Under the pieces are notes generated by a model, which ran no database searches, was not told the DNA's origin, and worked only from the letters and a program-made list of their open reading frames with translations. A program made the position numbers and the translations under genes. From a virus, in IMG/VR virus record IMGVR_UViG_3300031884_000031, positions 1 to 52,541 of that record: a stretch of 52,541 bases of DNA; one strand, 5' to 3'. Shown here piece after piece: positions 38,534 through 46,647 of the stretch. Each line of letters begins with the position of its first letter. Within the stretch, counting starts at the first letter, position 1.

Positions 38534-39262
38534 ATGTTAGAAAACAAATATACTTCTTATTATACCAGTATCATCAATAATGCTAAAAATCGTCTAATAG
38601 ATGGTTATTACGAAACACATCATATTATCCCTAAATCGCTAGGTGGTAGCAATCTTAAAGAAAATCTTGTAAAACTCACAGCCAGAGAACATTTTGTTTG
38701 CCATCTTCTACTTACTAAAATGTATGAAGGTGATGCGAAAAATAAAATGGTACATGCCGCTTGGGCTATGGCAACATTAGAAAATAATTCTCAACAAAGA
38801 TATAAAATAACATCTAAAATATACGAATCATTGCGTATTAAATATGCTAATCTAAAATCAGAAACTTTAAAAGGTAAACCTGGCAGAAAACATTCAGAAG
38901 AAACTAAAAAGAAATTATCTCTGACACACGTTGGCAAAAAAAGAAAACCAATGAGTGAAGAATCTAAAAGAAAGCTATCAGAATCAATGAAGGGCAAAAA
39001 TGTTGGGAAGAAACGCACAGAAGAACAAAAACAACAAATATCTATACGATTGTCTGGCAGAAAAAGAAATCCATTATCTGAAGAAACTAAAATTAAAATT
39101 AAACTTGCAAGAGCTAATCAAATAATTCCTCCTCGTTCAGATGAACATAAAAAAGCAATTTCTTTAGCACATAAAGGAAAACCAAAATCTAAAGAACAGG
39201 TTGAAAAACAACGTCAATCATTGCTCAGATACTACGAAAATAAAAAACAGATGGTTAAATAA
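38534..39262 (+). CDS. HNH homing endonuclease with NUMOD3-type repeats (242 aa)
   Basis: Free-standing homing endonuclease. The HNH core lies near residues 27-52: E-T-H-H-I-I-P-K-S-L-G-G-S-N and N-L-V-K-L-T-A-R-E-H. The C-terminal half holds repeated NUMOD3 DNA-binding motifs, such as G-R-K-H-S-E-E-T-K-K-K-L-S and G-K-K-R-K-P-M-S-E-E-S-K, about four or five copies. Immediately downstream is gp17, whose late box is formed by this gene's last codons. Such nucleases often cut near their own insertion point, so the gp17 or neighbouring gene region of a related phage may be its target (inference). Confidence 0.88.
   Translation: MLENKYTSYYTSIINNAKNRLIDGYYETHHIIPKSLGGSNLKENLVKLTAREHFVCHLLLTKMYEGDAKNKMVHAAWAMATLENNSQQRYKITSKIYESLRIKYANLKSETLKGKPGRKHSEETKKKLSLTHVGKKRKPMSEESKRKLSESMKGKNVGKKRTEEQKQQISIRLSGRKRNPLSEETKIKIKLARANQIIPPRSDEHKKAISLAHKGKPKSKEQVEKQRQSLLRYYENKKQMVK
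39254..39261 (+). promoter_or_regulatory. Late promoter box GTTAAATA inside the 3' end of the HNH gene
   Basis: A variant box made by the last two sense codons and the start of the stop codon of the nuclease gene. Five bases separate it from the gp17 ATG at 39267, so gp17 would also be leaderless. Confidence 0.5.
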
Positions 39263-39266
39263 CAGT

Positions 39267-40829
39267 ATGGCAAAACCTGATCTAGTAATAGTTAAAAAAG
39301 CTCATCAGAAAGAAGCATTCACTGAAGAGCAGATCCGCGAGTTCGCAAAGTGTGCAGACCCTATTACGGGTCCTGAATACTTTATGAGCAACTACTTCTA
39401 TATACAACACCCTGTTAAAGGGCGTATGTTATACGAACCATTTGACTATCAGAAACGCCTGATCAATACATATCATAATTATCGCTTTAGCATTTCGCTA
39501 ATGCCTCGTCAAACAGGTAAGTCAACAAGTGCTGCAGGTTACTTGTTATGGTACGCTATGTTCGTGCCAGATAGTACTATCCTAATTGCCGCACACAAAT
39601 ACACAGGCTCACAAGAAATCATGCAACGTATACGCTATGCTTATGAAAGCGTACCAGACTTTATACGTGCAGGTGCTGTGAGCTACAACAAAGGTAGTAT
39701 TGATTTTGATAATGGTAGTCGTATTATCTCAGCTACAACTACAGAAAACACAGGTCGTGGTCTGTCAATATCATTATTATATGCAGATGAGTTCGCATTC
39801 GTTCGCCCTACCATAGGACGAGAATTCTGGACTTCAATTAGTCCCACACTAGCAACTGGTGGTAAGTGTATTATTACTTCAACGCCTAACAGCGATGAAG
39901 ACCAATTTGCTACCCTATGGAAAGGTGCTAACAAGTGCTTTGATGAATTTGGCAACCCAACTGAAATTGGTGTTAACGGATTTAAAGCATTCCGTAGCTA
40001 TTGGAACGAACATCCAGACCGTGACGAAACGTGGGCCTCACAACAGCGAGCACAACTAGGTGATGAACGTTTCCGTCGTGAAATGGATTGTGAGTTTATT
40101 ATCTGGGACGAGACCTTAATCAATCCAGGATTTTTAGTTGAAATGGCTGGCCTGGATCCTATAGAACGTCAGGGACAAGTACGCTGGTACAAAAGGCCTG
40201 AACCACAATATACCTATGTAGTGGCCTTAGATCCTAGCCTAGGCACAGGTGGTGACCCTGCAGGTATACAGGTGTTTGAGTTACCTACATTTAAACAAGT
40301 AGCAGAATGGCAGCATAACCGCACTCCTATACAACAACAAGTTGGTATCCTAACAGAAATTACCAAATACCTAGCAGAAACAGTAGCACAGACCAGTGTT
40401 TACTATAGCGTTGAAAACAACACTGTAGGTGAAGCAGCCTTGTTAAGTATCAGTGAAATTGGCGAAGAAAATATCCGCGGCATATTCCTCAGTGAACCTC
40501 GTCATATGGGCGGCAGTGGCCGTAGATATCGCAAGGGCTTTAATACCACAAATAAAACTAAAATATCAGCCTGTGCTAAACTTAAAAATCTAATAGAAAG
40601 CCGTCGCATGACAGTTGTTAGCCGCCCGCTGATCAGCGAATTAAAAACTTTTGTAGCATCAGGTGCTAGCTATGCGGCTAAACCAGGTGAAACAGATGAC
40701 CTAGTTATGAGTCTAATACTCATAGTACGCATGGCACAAATGCTACAGAGCTTTGACAGTCAATTAGATCTTAAAATGAAAGACAGTCTAGAAGACATTG
40801 TAGAGCCAATGCCATTCTTTATCACTTAA
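39267..40829 (+). CDS. 17: Terminase large subunit gp17 (520 aa)
   Basis: ATPase and nuclease motor for DNA packaging. Walker A S-L-M-P-R-Q-T-G-K-S-T at 77-87, Walker B L-L-Y-A-D-E-F at 170-176, then the S-T-P-N-S motif. The nuclease domain opens with A-L-D-P-S-L-G-T-G-G-D-P. T4 gp17 has 610 residues. The start at 39267 (M-A-K-P-D-L-V-I-V-K) is chosen over an in-frame ATG at 39201 that lies inside the HNH gene. Confidence 0.95.
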   Translation: MAKPDLVIVKKAHQKEAFTEEQIREFAKCADPITGPEYFMSNYFYIQHPVKGRMLYEPFDYQKRLINTYHNYRFSISLMPRQTGKSTSAAGYLLWYAMFVPDSTILIAAHKYTGSQEIMQRIRYAYESVPDFIRAGAVSYNKGSIDFDNGSRIISATTTENTGRGLSISLLYADEFAFVRPTIGREFWTSISPTLATGGKCIITSTPNSDEDQFATLWKGANKCFDEFGNPTEIGVNGFKAFRSYWNEHPDRDETWASQQRAQLGDERFRREMDCEFIIWDETLINPGFLVEMAGLDPIERQGQVRWYKRPEPQYTYVVALDPSLGTGGDPAGIQVFELPTFKQVAEWQHNRTPIQQQVGILTEITKYLAETVAQTSVYYSVENNTVGEAALLSISEIGEENIRGIFLSEPRHMGGSGRRYRKGFNTTNKTKISACAKLKNLIESRRMTVVSRPLISELKTFVASGASYAAKPGETDDLVMSLILIVRMAQMLQSFDSQLDLKMKDSLEDIVEPMPFFIT

Positions 40830-40830
40830 A

Positions 40831-40838
40831 GATAAATA
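40831..40838 (+). promoter_or_regulatory. Late promoter box GATAAATA, leaderless spacing
   Basis: Two bases after the gp17 stop and five bases before the ATG at 40844. The predicted start is the A of the ATG. Confidence 0.8.
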
Positions 40839-40843
40839 CTTAC

Positions 40844-43210
40844 ATGAGAGAAGTTAATAAAATTGCAGAAAGTCTATTTGAAAAAATTCGTGACAGGTAC
40901 GAAGATGTTAGCTTAGGCGACGAAAACGCTAAAGCTACAAATGACCCTGAAAAAGCACGTTTTTTCAATTTTGATTACCTAGTAGATGGCGAAAACCATG
41001 GTAATATTACCATGAGTTTAATTGATGAAACATCATTAAAAGTTTACTTTAGTAAGAATATCACAGATGGCCTAACAGAACACGAAAAGAAACATTGGTA
41101 TCAATTCCTACGTGAACTGCGTGAATTTGCCAAACGCAATCTGTTAAGTTTTGAACCTAGAGATATCACACGTTCGACACTAAAACATCGCGACATTGCT
41201 CAACAAAGTAAAGCAGACAGCACCTACAACAAAGATGAAGTTATTGGTGAAAGCAAGCTATATGGTACTAGCAAGTCAAGCTATCAAAAGTTTGGTCCTG
41301 CTCGTATTATTGTACGCCACAATGCACCAGTAGTTGATGAAATGACAGGAGCTCGTAGTCGTCATATCAACAGCATCTATGTTGAAAACGCAGAAGGCGA
41401 ACGTTTTAAGATGCCATTCAAGAGCCTAACAGGTGCACGTGCTATGGCACGCCATGTGTCAGCAGGTGGCACACCACACGATGACCTAGGTAGTCACATC
41501 TGTGAAATGGCTGTAGAATGCAGTAAACTTAAACCGTTTATGAACAGTGTGCGCCGCCGTACATTTGAAGATCAAGAAACTCAAGCCATGGTTGAATCAG
41601 CATTTGAATACCACGGACTACTTAATAACACTCTTAAACGCATGAGTGGTAAGAAAGGCTACACTCATTGCAAAGAACAATTTGAATCATCAAACTCTAG
41701 CTACTTGCCAGAAGATGAAGCCAATTTGGATGAAATGAAAGAACGCTTCATCAAGCGTGTATTTAATGATAAAATGACAGACGCACTACCATTGGTGCAT
41801 AAGGCTTATAAAATGAAAAAAGAAAATAAATTTGCACAACAATTTGAAAGCTGGGCTAACACTGTAGCTGAAGGCTGGGATGAAGATGAAGAGGGCGTTA
41901 AACAATGGGGTATAGAGCCTATTAACGCTGACGATCTAATTGAGGCACTTAGCGATGAAATTCCAGTAGGAGTTGATGCTGTTAATGCTATCAATGCTAT
42001 TGGTGATATCATTCAAAATGATGAACTAAAAGCCAAACTAGTAGAATTAGCCAACGCGGACCCAACAGCAGACGCACGTGATACTATTATGGATTGGTTA
42101 CAAGATAATGTTCCAGCAGTATTCCAAGAAGTTGTGGATGAAATTGGCGACCAAGATACACCAGAACCTAGCGAAACCGGCAGTGAAGGTGGTGATCTAG
42201 ATGAATCAGACGAAGAATTATATGTAGCTTGTATTGTTGATTATGATCGTAGTGGTCAAGCAAAAGTATTACGCAGTAAACCAGTTAGCAAAGAACGTGC
42301 AGAAGAAATCATTGCAGGTGCTCGTGCTAAAGATAAATTTACAAAACCATTGTTTAAAACTATCTACCCAGCAAGCGCAGGCAAATTAGATGCTGAGTCT
42401 ATTATGAAACAATTTCCAAACCTAGCTGAAAGCGTAGCATCAGATGCAGCAGATGAGTGTGCTGAACCAGGACAGTTTAGTAAAACATACGGATCTGGTG
42501 ACGGCGGCATGGACGGCACAGTATATGAAGAACATGATTACTGTGATGCATGCGATCGCACAGCAGATAAATGTATTTGCGAAGATGAAGACGAAGATGA
42601 TAATAGCATAGATGCTATTGCAACAGCTATTATTCGCAGAATTCTTACTGGTTGTAGCCAAGGCGATGAAAGAATGTTGGAATTATTAAGAAAACTAGGC
42701 CCAGAAGGTATTGTAAATGCCGCAGTAGACATTGCTGAATTTGCTGGCCCTGTACATGAAATTGGCTCAAGCGATGTTAGTGGTTGGGTAGCACAACTAG
42801 AACGTGATGCTGGTCTCGGTCATCATGAATTAGAAGAAGCATTTGATCGTGCATTAGGCGAAGGATATGACACACGTGATGCATATGAATTAGACGATCC
42901 TAAACACCCAGACTTTGTTAAAAACTATCAAGAGTATAAATCAAAACATCCAGATGCTAAACTAGCAGACTTTATTGCACACTTACGCAGTAGAAAAAAT
43001 GAAAGTGTTGCTGGTGATGATCATGTAAACAAAGATGTAAAAATGAAACGTATGGGCGCAAAACCATTGGGCCTATTAGACAAACTTAAGATTATGCCAA
43101 GTCAAGCAAAAGCAATGCGCAAAGGTGATTCAGAAGATGATCTATTACATTATAACAAACAATTCAAAGAAGATATTGATCAAATGCTTAGAATAGCAGG
43201 TCTCAAGTAA
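40844..43210 (+). CDS. Large conserved-type late protein, function unknown (788 aa)
   Basis: Not recognised by family. The N-terminal part (about 1-130) is alpha/beta, and residues 165-290 form a compact region with I-I-V-R-H-N-A-P-V-V-D and L-T-G-A-R-A-M-A-R-H. An acidic linker of Asp and Glu residues follows. A probable zinc knuckle with C-D-A-C..K-C-I-C lies near residue 566, similar to the two in the 643-residue protein at 35675. The C-terminus ends D-Q-M-L-R-I-A-G-L-K. Late promoter and position after gp17 suggest a virion or packaging role (inference). A strong terminator follows. Confidence 0.65.
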   Translation: MREVNKIAESLFEKIRDRYEDVSLGDENAKATNDPEKARFFNFDYLVDGENHGNITMSLIDETSLKVYFSKNITDGLTEHEKKHWYQFLRELREFAKRNLLSFEPRDITRSTLKHRDIAQQSKADSTYNKDEVIGESKLYGTSKSSYQKFGPARIIVRHNAPVVDEMTGARSRHINSIYVENAEGERFKMPFKSLTGARAMARHVSAGGTPHDDLGSHICEMAVECSKLKPFMNSVRRRTFEDQETQAMVESAFEYHGLLNNTLKRMSGKKGYTHCKEQFESSNSSYLPEDEANLDEMKERFIKRVFNDKMTDALPLVHKAYKMKKENKFAQQFESWANTVAEGWDEDEEGVKQWGIEPINADDLIEALSDEIPVGVDAVNAINAIGDIIQNDELKAKLVELANADPTADARDTIMDWLQDNVPAVFQEVVDEIGDQDTPEPSETGSEGGDLDESDEELYVACIVDYDRSGQAKVLRSKPVSKERAEEIIAGARAKDKFTKPLFKTIYPASAGKLDAESIMKQFPNLAESVASDAADECAEPGQFSKTYGSGDGGMDGTVYEEHDYCDACDRTADKCICEDEDEDDNSIDAIATAIIRRILTGCSQGDERMLELLRKLGPEGIVNAAVDIAEFAGPVHEIGSSDVSGWVAQLERDAGLGHHELEEAFDRALGEGYDTRDAYELDDPKHPDFVKNYQEYKSKHPDAKLADFIAHLRSRKNESVAGDDHVNKDVKMKRMGAKPLGLLDKLKIMPSQAKAMRKGDSEDDLLHYNKQFKEDIDQMLRIAGLK

Positions 43211-43232
43211 AACAACAATAATATATCAATTA

Positions 43233-43260
43233 AAAAGGCACTCAAGGGTGCCTTTTGTTT
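43233..43260 (+). terminator. Rho-independent terminator
   Basis: AAAAGGCAC pairs with GTGCCTTTT around a six-base loop, followed by GTTTTGG. It separates the late virion region from the gp32-uvsX region. Confidence 0.85.
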
Positions 43261-43291
43261 TGGTTAAAATATCTTATAATTAGTCTTGTGA

Positions 43292-43299
43292 GATAAATA
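43292..43299 (+). promoter_or_regulatory. Late promoter box GATAAATA upstream of gp32
   Basis: Lies 76 bases before the gp32 ATG. A TATAAT-like sequence at 43275-43280 could be a sigma70 -10 element but lacks a convincing -35. gp32 may thus have both early/middle and late transcripts. Confidence 0.65.
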
Positions 43300-43375
43300 A
43301 TATTAGCGTATTATGTATAAATGCACTATACGTTTAGGCATATTAAAGACCAACTTAAATTAAAGGAAAAACATT

Positions 43376-44392
43376 ATGGCAACATCATTAGCAGAAATTC
43401 GCGCAAAACTACAAGCGCAAGAGTCACGCAGTTCAGGTAACAACTCACAACAAGGCGGCGACAACGCCATCTACGCACACTGGAACATTGCAGAAGGGCA
43501 AAATGCTCGTATCCGTTTCCTTCCAGACGCAGACACAAAAAACACATTCTTCTGGGTAGAACGAGCAATGATCAATTTACCATTTGCTGGCGTTAAAGGC
43601 CAACCAGATAGTAAACCAGTTACTGTTCAAGTACCATGCGTTGAGATGTGGGGCGAAGCATGTCCAATCTTAGCAGAAGTACGTACTTGGTTCAAAGACC
43701 AAAGTCTAGAAGAAATGGGTCGTAAGTACTGGAAAAAACGCAGTTACTTGTTCCAAGGTTTTGTGCGTGAGAATCCTCTAAGCGATGACAAAACACCAGA
43801 AAACCCAATTCGTAGGTTTATCATCAGCCCACAGATTTTCAATCTAGTGAAAGCTGCATTGTTAGATCCAGAACTAGAAAACCTACCAACAGACTACCAA
43901 GGTGGTTTAGACTTTACAGTAACTAAAACATCAAAAGGTGGTTATGCTGACTACTCAACTTCAAAATGGTCACGCAAAGAATCTGCATTAACAGCAGATG
44001 AAGCGGCAGCTATTGAAACTCATGGCTTATACAACTTGAAAGATTTCTTACCTAAGAAACCAAGTGATGTAGAACTTAAAGTTATGAAAGAAATGTTTGA
44101 AGCATCAGTAGATGGTCAAGCATATGACGCAGATCGTTGGGGTAACTACTACAAACCAAGAGGTGTTCAAATTGACACTGCTAACAGTGCTCCAGCAGTT
44201 ACTTCAGCACCAGCTGAACCTGCAGTTCATGAAGATGACGGCGCATTAGATACACCAGTATCAACTCCAGCACCAGTTGCAGAAGCTGCACCAGCGGCTC
44301 CTACAGCACCAGTAGCAACACCTCCAGCAGGTGGCGCTCAACGTGCTGAAGACATCCTTGCAATGATTCGCAATCGTCAAAAGACAAACTAA
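43376..44392 (+). CDS. 32: Single-stranded DNA-binding protein gp32 (338 aa)
   Basis: Coats single-stranded DNA in replication and recombination. N-terminal basic region, then the core: N-A-R-I-R-F-L-P-D-A-D, a C-V-E-M-W-G-E-A-C segment in the zinc-site position of T4, K-K-R-S-Y-L-F-Q-G-F-V and the E-N-P-I-R-R-F-I-I-S-P-Q-I-F strand. The C-terminal tail is Pro/Ala-rich (S-T-P-A-P-V-A-E-A-A-P-A-A-P) instead of the acidic T4 tail, then A-E-D-I-L-A-M-I-R-N-R. Only two Cys remain in the zinc region, so the T4-like His-Cys3 site may be altered. AAAGGA ribosome site. Confidence 0.9.
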   Translation: MATSLAEIRAKLQAQESRSSGNNSQQGGDNAIYAHWNIAEGQNARIRFLPDADTKNTFFWVERAMINLPFAGVKGQPDSKPVTVQVPCVEMWGEACPILAEVRTWFKDQSLEEMGRKYWKKRSYLFQGFVRENPLSDDKTPENPIRRFIISPQIFNLVKAALLDPELENLPTDYQGGLDFTVTKTSKGGYADYSTSKWSRKESALTADEAAAIETHGLYNLKDFLPKKPSDVELKVMKEMFEASVDGQAYDADRWGNYYKPRGVQIDTANSAPAVTSAPAEPAVHEDDGALDTPVSTPAPVAEAAPAAPTAPVATPPAGGAQRAEDILAMIRNRQKTN

Positions 44393-44402
44393 GATAGCGC
44401 AT

Positions 44403-44420
44403 GGGGGCAGCGATGCCCCC
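44403..44420 (+). repeat. GNRA-capped hairpin between gp32 and uvsX
   Basis: GGGGGCA/TGCCCCC closes a GCGA tetraloop. No T run follows (TATTTCAATT), so it is a weak terminator or a message-stabilising or attenuating element rather than a full stop. uvsX starts 26 bases later with AAAGGATA as ribosome site. Confidence 0.7.
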
Positions 44421-44445
44421 TATTTCAATTAAAGGATAACTCAAC

Positions 44446-45561
44446 ATGGCAAAACCATACGACATTAGTAAATTCAGAAAGAGTATTACCAAAGCTATCC
44501 CAGGTATGGGCATTGGCTTTAATGATCCAACGGATTGGATCTCAACAGGCAACTACACATTAAATTATCTATTAAGCGGTGACTTTAACAAAGGTATTCC
44601 CTTAGGTAAGGTAACTGTGTTTGCTGGTGAATCTGGCGCAGGTAAATCATTTATCTGTTCAGGTAACATTATCCGTCACGCACAAGAGCAAGGCATTTAT
44701 GTAATCTTAATTGATACAGAAAACGCACTTGATGAGGCTTGGTTACATGCGTTAGGAGTAGACACTTCAGAGGAAAAATTGCTAAAACTGAACATGGCTA
44801 TGATTGACGATGTAGCCAAGGTTATTAGCGACTTTGTTAAAGAGTATCGCACACTTGACGAAGCAGATCGTCCTAAGGTCCTGTTTGTACTTGATTCGCT
44901 AGGTATGATGTTAACTCCAACAGACGTTAATCAGTTTGAAGCAGGTGAAATGAAAGGTGATATGGGTCGTAAACCTAAAGCACTTACAGCACTTGTTCGC
45001 AACTGTGTAAACATGTTTGGTACATTAAACCTAGGCCTAGTAGCAACTAATCACACATACGCAAGTCAGGATATGTTTGACCCAGATGATAAGATTTCAG
45101 GTGGTCAAGGCTTTATCTATGCTTCAAGTATTGTTGTAGCTATGCGTAAACTTAAACTTAAAACAGACGCTGATGGTAATAAGACCAGCGAAGTACACGG
45201 TATTCGTGCTGCTTGTAAGATTATGAAAACACGTTATGCTAAACCTTTTGAAAGTGTACAAGTAGAGATTCCGTATGAAACTGGTATGAGTCCTTACAGT
45301 GGTATGGTAGATATGTTAGAAGGCAAGGGTCTATTAACTAAAGAAGGTAATAGTCTGGTTTATAAGTTTGCTGATGGTTCTATCATTAAGAAATTCCGTA
45401 AAGCATGGGAAAAGAACGAAGATGGATGCCTGGACCGAGTTATGGCAGAAATTTCAGGTAATGCTAATCTATTGCTAAGTACTGAAACTACTGACGTTGA
45501 TGATAGTGATCTTGAGATTGCATCAGTCAACGAACCAGTATTACAAGGAGACGAAGAATGA
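44446..45561 (+). CDS. uvsX: UvsX recombinase, RecA-like (371 aa)
   Basis: Strand-exchange ATPase. Walker A G-E-S-G-A-G-K-S at 61-68, then I-L-I-D-T-E-N-A-L-D, Walker B-like V-L-F-V-L-D-S-L, and the N-H-T-Y with K-I-S-G-G-Q-G-F-I-Y loop. T4 UvsX has 391 residues. Its last codon overlaps the ATG of 45558 by 4 bases (ATGA). Confidence 0.95.
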   Translation: MAKPYDISKFRKSITKAIPGMGIGFNDPTDWISTGNYTLNYLLSGDFNKGIPLGKVTVFAGESGAGKSFICSGNIIRHAQEQGIYVILIDTENALDEAWLHALGVDTSEEKLLKLNMAMIDDVAKVISDFVKEYRTLDEADRPKVLFVLDSLGMMLTPTDVNQFEAGEMKGDMGRKPKALTALVRNCVNMFGTLNLGLVATNHTYASQDMFDPDDKISGGQGFIYASSIVVAMRKLKLKTDADGNKTSEVHGIRAACKIMKTRYAKPFESVQVEIPYETGMSPYSGMVDMLEGKGLLTKEGNSLVYKFADGSIIKKFRKAWEKNEDGCLDRVMAEISGNANLLLSTETTDVDDSDLEIASVNEPVLQGDEE

Positions 45562-45812
45562 ATATTACAGAAGTAACCCCAACGATTTTTCCTACACTTA
45601 ATAAAGGTGACAAGGTTCTAATCAAAGTTGACACTAGTGAGATGACTAAAGAAGCAGCCGGTGAATATATGAATGATATTCACGAACAAATGACTGAAAA
45701 GTTTCCAGACAATGCTGTTATTGTATATCCATCTAACTATGAATTTTATATATTGCCAGAACCATTAGCTGAATATCCAAAATCCAAAATGGTTCTAGTG
45801 GCAGATCTATAA
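45558..45812 (+). CDS. Hypothetical small protein (84 aa)
   Basis: Not recognised. The ATG overlaps the uvsX stop (ATGA). Small mixed alpha/beta product with D-K-V-L-I-K-V-D-T, then an acidic helical stretch and a Pro-rich C-terminus (L-P-E-P-L-A-E-Y-P-K). Co-translated with uvsX, so it may be a partner in recombination, but this is inference. Confidence 0.6.
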   Translation: MNITEVTPTIFPTLNKGDKVLIKVDTSEMTKEAAGEYMNDIHEQMTEKFPDNAVIVYPSNYEFYILPEPLAEYPKSKMVLVADL

Positions 45813-45821
45813 GGATTTATT

Positions 45822-46067
45822 ATGAGTGTAGAACTAGATGTATTAAGTGAGATTTGGTTAACTACCAAAGAATATATCGCTCCCAAAGATCGACAAGCAG
45901 CAGCTGATCACGTATTGGCTGTTGTCGCAGATCACAACATCGTAGAGCGCGATTTAAAAGCATTTGGTGCGACTGACAGCTATCTCAAACGCAGCCTACA
46001 AGAATATCTAGGTGAAGATGAGGACGATGAACCAGACTACGATGAAGATGAGGACGATGACTACTAA
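45822..46067 (+). CDS. Small acidic-tailed protein (81 aa)
   Basis: Family not named, but the layout resembles small proteins beside uvsX/uvsY in marine T4-like phages: E-L-D-V-L-S-E-I-W-L-T-T-K-E-Y-I, then D-R-Q-A-A-A-D-H-V-L-A-V-V-A-D-H-N-I and Y-L-G-E-D-E-D-D-E-P-D-Y-D-E-D-E-D-D-D-Y. The acidic tail is encoded by a 20-base direct repeat (GATGAAGATGAGGACGATGA). It overlaps the following gene's start by 11 bases. Confidence 0.6.
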   Translation: MSVELDVLSEIWLTTKEYIAPKDRQAAADHVLAVVADHNIVERDLKAFGATDSYLKRSLQEYLGEDEDDEPDYDEDEDDDY

Positions 46068-46647
46068 GTTAGTAGAAACTAACCAGTTTTTAGACGTCTT
46101 TTCTAAATCAGAAATAGACCAGGCATTGTCTATTCTTAAAACAGTACGCAAAATACACACACAACCAAGAAATTATGCTCAAAAAATAATAAAAGGCAGT
46201 GATCAATTTGATGTATTACACGATTTATTATTTTTAAAGTTTAAAAAATTAGTTGGTGATGAAGACTTAATTTTAGGGTCTTGCAGTTTTTTAGAAATAG
46301 GAACTTCATACGGAATACATTCAGACCCTGACTTTAAGAATGAGTATGAAGATCCGCAAGCACCATATATGACAATGCTAATTCCGGTCAGTGTCGACAA
46401 TGACGATAAGTTAGTTGAAAATGCCAACACTATAATATATGATAAATTTGTTACAGAGTATGGGACAGAGTATAGAAATATACAAGATCAATTAGCAGTA
46501 TATAAGATACATAATTGGAAATTTGGTAGTGTGATTTGTTGGCCTTGTTTGCAACTACACGATACTGATAATTTTTTTAGTAAAGGATTTAAGTCAAAAC
46601 AAGCAATACAGTTTTGCACTTATAAAGATAAAAATGTGGTACAGTAA
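46057..46647 (+). CDS. Probable 2OG-Fe(II) oxygenase-like protein (196 aa)
   Basis: Weaker match to the 2OG-Fe(II) fold than the others. H88-S-D90 (S-Y-G-I-H-S-D-P-D-F) and a distal H168 (L-Q-L-H-D-T-D) give the metal triad, with K179 or K181 as a possible 2-oxoglutarate ligand instead of Arg. The core M-T-M-L-I-P-V-S-V strand sits in the right place. The start is ATG 46057, because upstream ATGs at 46012-46048 lie in the acidic-repeat region of the previous gene; GAGG precedes it. Lower GC than its neighbours suggests insertion. Between two recombination genes, so substrate is unclear. Confidence 0.55.
   Translation: MTTKLVETNQFLDVFSKSEIDQALSILKTVRKIHTQPRNYAQKIIKGSDQFDVLHDLLFLKFKKLVGDEDLILGSCSFLEIGTSYGIHSDPDFKNEYEDPQAPYMTMLIPVSVDNDDKLVENANTIIYDKFVTEYGTEYRNIQDQLAVYKIHNWKFGSVICWPCLQLHDTDNFFSKGFKSKQAIQFCTYKDKNVVQ

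Noticed and set aside
39201-39266. Upstream ATG that would extend gp17 by 22 residues
   Set aside because: It lies inside the HNH gene in another frame, and the ATG at 39267 is five bases after a late box and begins with a plausible gp17 N-terminus.
43275-43280. TATAAT before gp32 as a sigma70 promoter
   Set aside because: No -35 at 16-18 bases; kept only as a comment in the gp32 late-box entry.
46012-46056. Upstream in-frame starts for the oxygenase at 46057
   Set aside because: They fall in the acidic-repeat part of the previous gene and give a Met-, Arg- and Thr-rich artefact.
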